From Planctomycetota bacterium (GTDB lineage Bacteria > Planctomycetota > PUPC01 > JACPCR01), in NCBI GenBank assembly GCA_030740295.1, contig JASLXP010000239.1:1-26670 (forward strand): a stretch of DNA of 26,670 bases. Direction: 5' to 3'. The notes beneath the pieces were generated by a model. The model did not search any database, was not told the DNA's origin, and was given only the letters and a program-made list of their open reading frames with translations. How positions within the stretch are numbered: the stretch's first letter is position 1; the number at the start of each line of letters is the position of its first letter. Below, piece after piece: positions 24,760 to 26,670 of this stretch. The translations under genes were made by a program, and so were the position numbers.

Positions 24760-26421
24760 GTGTCCCTTCAGAGCCTTGTGCGAGGGGACGAGGCCGCGGA
24801 GGCGACAAAAGATCTTCTGGCCATGTCCGGCGCAAAAGGCGGTGTGTGCGCTTTGCTGGAATGCGGCGATGGCAAACTTCTGACCGAGCTAACGCGAGAT
24901 GGCAAATTCCTCGTTCATGGGATCACCAGGGACAGCACGACCGCAACGGCGATTCGCAAGCGGCTGGCAAGTGGGGGCCTGTCCGGAATCGGGAGTGTTG
25001 AAGTCCTGCCTCTTGACCGTCTCCCGTATGCAGACAATCTGGTGAACTTGCTGGTCGCGGAAGAGGCGCTGACGTTACTCCGGAACGGTCTCACGCCCGC
25101 GGAAATCTTGCGCGTACTCTGCCCCAACGGCGTGGCTTGCTTGAGTGTTACGCCTGACAAGCGGCAGAACCTGGAGTCGGCAATGACGAACGCTGGGATA
25201 CGTGCCTTCCGGTTCGAGCAGAGGTCGAAGCTATGGTTGGTCATCAAGAAACCGCGGCCCGTCGAGATGGATGACTGGACACACTCGAATCATGGCCCGG
25301 ATGGGAACCCGGTGTCCCGTGACCTGCTCATTCAGGCACCCAACCAGACCCAATGGCTGGCGGGCCCATCGTGGCGGACCTCCAGGCGGAACGTTGGACC
25401 GGCCGCGGCTCAACCTTATGGAATGCTCTCCGCTAACGGTCGAAACTACTACTTCCAGGGCGGCGGACTCGTTGCAAGAGACGCGTTCAATGGAGTCCTT
25501 CTATGGTCCCAGACCCTGTTGCCCAGATATCGAACACGGCAGATGGTGGCTGCCGGTGACGAGGTATACCTGTGCCGCGAAGACGGATTGGTTGCTCTGG
25601 ATGGCGCAACTGGGCAGTTGCTTCGCACCTACGCGGGTGAAGCGAAAGTCTCGCAGCTCCTGCTCGACCGCGGAACATTGTTCGCCGTGGATGGCCGTGG
25701 CATCAGAGCCTTCGATGATGACAAGGGCACAGAGCGCTGGAAATGGGATCGTCGCCCCTCTGGAGTGGTCGCGGACGCGGGCCGGCTTTACTTCCTGGCC
25801 GGTCGCGGGCAACTCGTCTGTCTTTCTCAGAAAGATGGCAGCGAGATCTGGAAGCGTGACGTGTCCGCAGACGCTGGCGAGAAGGCCGGACTCAGCTTTG
25901 CCACTCACGGCATAATCCTGTTGAAGAGCGGCGCCAAAGAAGGAACGCGCTTCACCATCCTTTCCAACGCCGATGGGGCAAAGGCCTGGGCCTTCACCAG
26001 CAATAAAGCTAAGGCTCTGGCCTACCTGGCTGCGGGCCTGCTTTGGATCGAGACGGACTCGAAGACTCCGGCCGAGGGGCATCCCGCGATTCGTATCCAG
26101 AGCGAGATCATCAGTAAGTGGATGGGGCACGATCCGAAGACGGGGACGCTTCGACGAACCGTGGTGGCGCCCGCGACCGTGAAGTATCGGTGCCACCCTC
26201 TCTATGCCACGGATCGCTTTGCCATCGGCAATCGGCCCATCTACTTCGTGGATTGGCAGAGCGGAGAGGTCTCCTGCTTTGAGGGGACTCGTGCCCAGTG
26301 TGGGAGCGCTTACTCGCTGGCGCAGGGCATGTTCTATGGCCTCTACACCGATTCGAAGAAATGCATGTGCATGGCAAGACCTTCACCGGCGAGGTGCCGC
26401 TCCAGAAGAGCGGACGACTGA
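24760..26421 (+). CDS. Methyltransferase-like domain fused to PQQ-type beta-propeller (frame broken at 3' end)
   Basis: The frame opens with a hydrophobic leader, and the codons just upstream of the GTG (from about 24739) add ALFLLL, so the true signal peptide starts before 24760. However, no ATG, GTG or TTG exists in that frame back to the stop at 24601-24603. Residues 28-165 resemble a class-I SAM methyltransferase: ALLECGDGKLL for motif I, a helix and strand pair, and PLDRLPYADNLVNLLVAEEAL for motif II. The acidic residue after strand 2 is replaced (HGITRD). Residues 170-530 are a PQQ-type propeller: GLVARDAFNGVLLWS, DGLVALDGATGQLLRT, GQLVCLSQKDGSEIWK. After C537 the frame ends in 16 unrelated residues, while the propeller sequence carries on in the -1 frame from 26370. 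The protein is probably exported. Function is unknown. Confidence 0.7.
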   Translation: MSLQSLVRGDEAAEATKDLLAMSGAKGGVCALLECGDGKLLTELTRDGKFLVHGITRDSTTATAIRKRLASGGLSGIGSVEVLPLDRLPYADNLVNLLVAEEALTLLRNGLTPAEILRVLCPNGVACLSVTPDKRQNLESAMTNAGIRAFRFEQRSKLWLVIKKPRPVEMDDWTHSNHGPDGNPVSRDLLIQAPNQTQWLAGPSWRTSRRNVGPAAAQPYGMLSANGRNYYFQGGGLVARDAFNGVLLWSQTLLPRYRTRQMVAAGDEVYLCREDGLVALDGATGQLLRTYAGEAKVSQLLLDRGTLFAVDGRGIRAFDDDKGTERWKWDRRPSGVVADAGRLYFLAGRGQLVCLSQKDGSEIWKRDVSADAGEKAGLSFATHGIILLKSGAKEGTRFTILSNADGAKAWAFTSNKAKALAYLAAGLLWIETDSKTPAEGHPAIRIQSEIISKWMGHDPKTGTLRRTVVAPATVKYRCHPLYATDRFAIGNRPIYFVDWQSGEVSCFEGTRAQCGSAYSLAQGMFYGLYTDSKKCMCMARPSPARCRSRRADD

Positions 26422-26670
26422 TCAGAGGAACGGCCACCGCACCTTCCTCGCCGACCGACGTGACTGCCGATGATTGGCCGATGTACCGAAGAGACCACCA
26501 GCGCACGGGCTGCGCAACGGTGGAGATTCCATCCAAACTCAAAGTCGCATGGCAGCAGAAGCTCCTCCCACCTGCCCGCGGAGACGCTTTTCTGAAATCC
26601 GACTGGCTGTTGAACAAGCCTTCCGGTGATGTCATCACTTCCCCGACGATCGCCAACGGCAAGGTCTTTG
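26370..26670 (+). pseudogene. Continuation of the methyltransferase/PQQ-propeller gene in the -1 frame, 3' partial
   Basis: From 26370 this frame reads HGKTFTGEVPLQKSG, then a linker, then DDWPMYRRDHQRTG and SPTIANGKVF, typical openings of another PQQ propeller unit. It has no start of its own and joins naturally to C537 of the preceding frame, so it is the displaced rest of that gene. It runs off the window end. Confidence 0.75.

Overview
The window reads as bacterial chromosome with moderately high GC, and most of its length is coding. The mix of genes suggests a member of the Planctomycetota or a related PVC-type lineage, possibly from a metagenome assembly. The signals are a LamG plus beta-propeller plus c-type cytochrome protein resembling the hydrazine-synthase alpha chain, a methyltransferase-like domain fused to a PQQ-type propeller, a LamG plus GH2-like giant protein, and REP-like palindromes in spacers. 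This assignment rests on my knowledge of those families. No rRNA or tRNA gene, CRISPR array, insertion sequence with transposase, or phage gene was seen.

Region 1 (1-6508, + strand) is a carbohydrate and envelope block. It holds the 3' part of a polysaccharide deacetylase, an exported GH18-like TIM-barrel protein, and a very large exported LamG/GH2-like protein. The reading frame of the large protein is cut by an in-frame TAA at 2348-2350.

Region 2 (6512-18000) is an intact housekeeping block. It encodes a cystathionine gamma-synthase-type enzyme and threonine synthase (homoserine branch), EPSP synthase (shikimate), RsmG (rRNA methylation), NadA (NAD), a uroporphyrinogen-III methyltransferase/synthase fusion (tetrapyrroles), and a trpS-galK-galE operon. 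The spacers here hold three distinct repeat structures: a paired palindrome between aroA and rsmG, a 210-bp nested inverted repeat between nadA and the tetrapyrrole fusion gene, and two oppositely oriented 7-bp tandem arrays around the spacer before galE. Promoter-like sites precede thrC, nadA and trpS.

Region 3 (18108-26670) is accessory. It contains a small exported protein of unknown function, then three minus-strand genes read in the order class-V PLP enzyme, LamG/propeller/triheme cytochrome protein, radical SAM protein. A divergent plus-strand gene follows, encoding a methyltransferase-like domain joined to a PQQ-type propeller. That frame breaks by -1 near 26370 and continues to the window end.

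Two of the exported giant genes carry frame lesions while every housekeeping gene is intact. These lesions, the repeat structures, and the PLP/cytochrome/radical-SAM gene row are the points most worth a second look. I found no clear evidence for a wholly new defence or mobile system.
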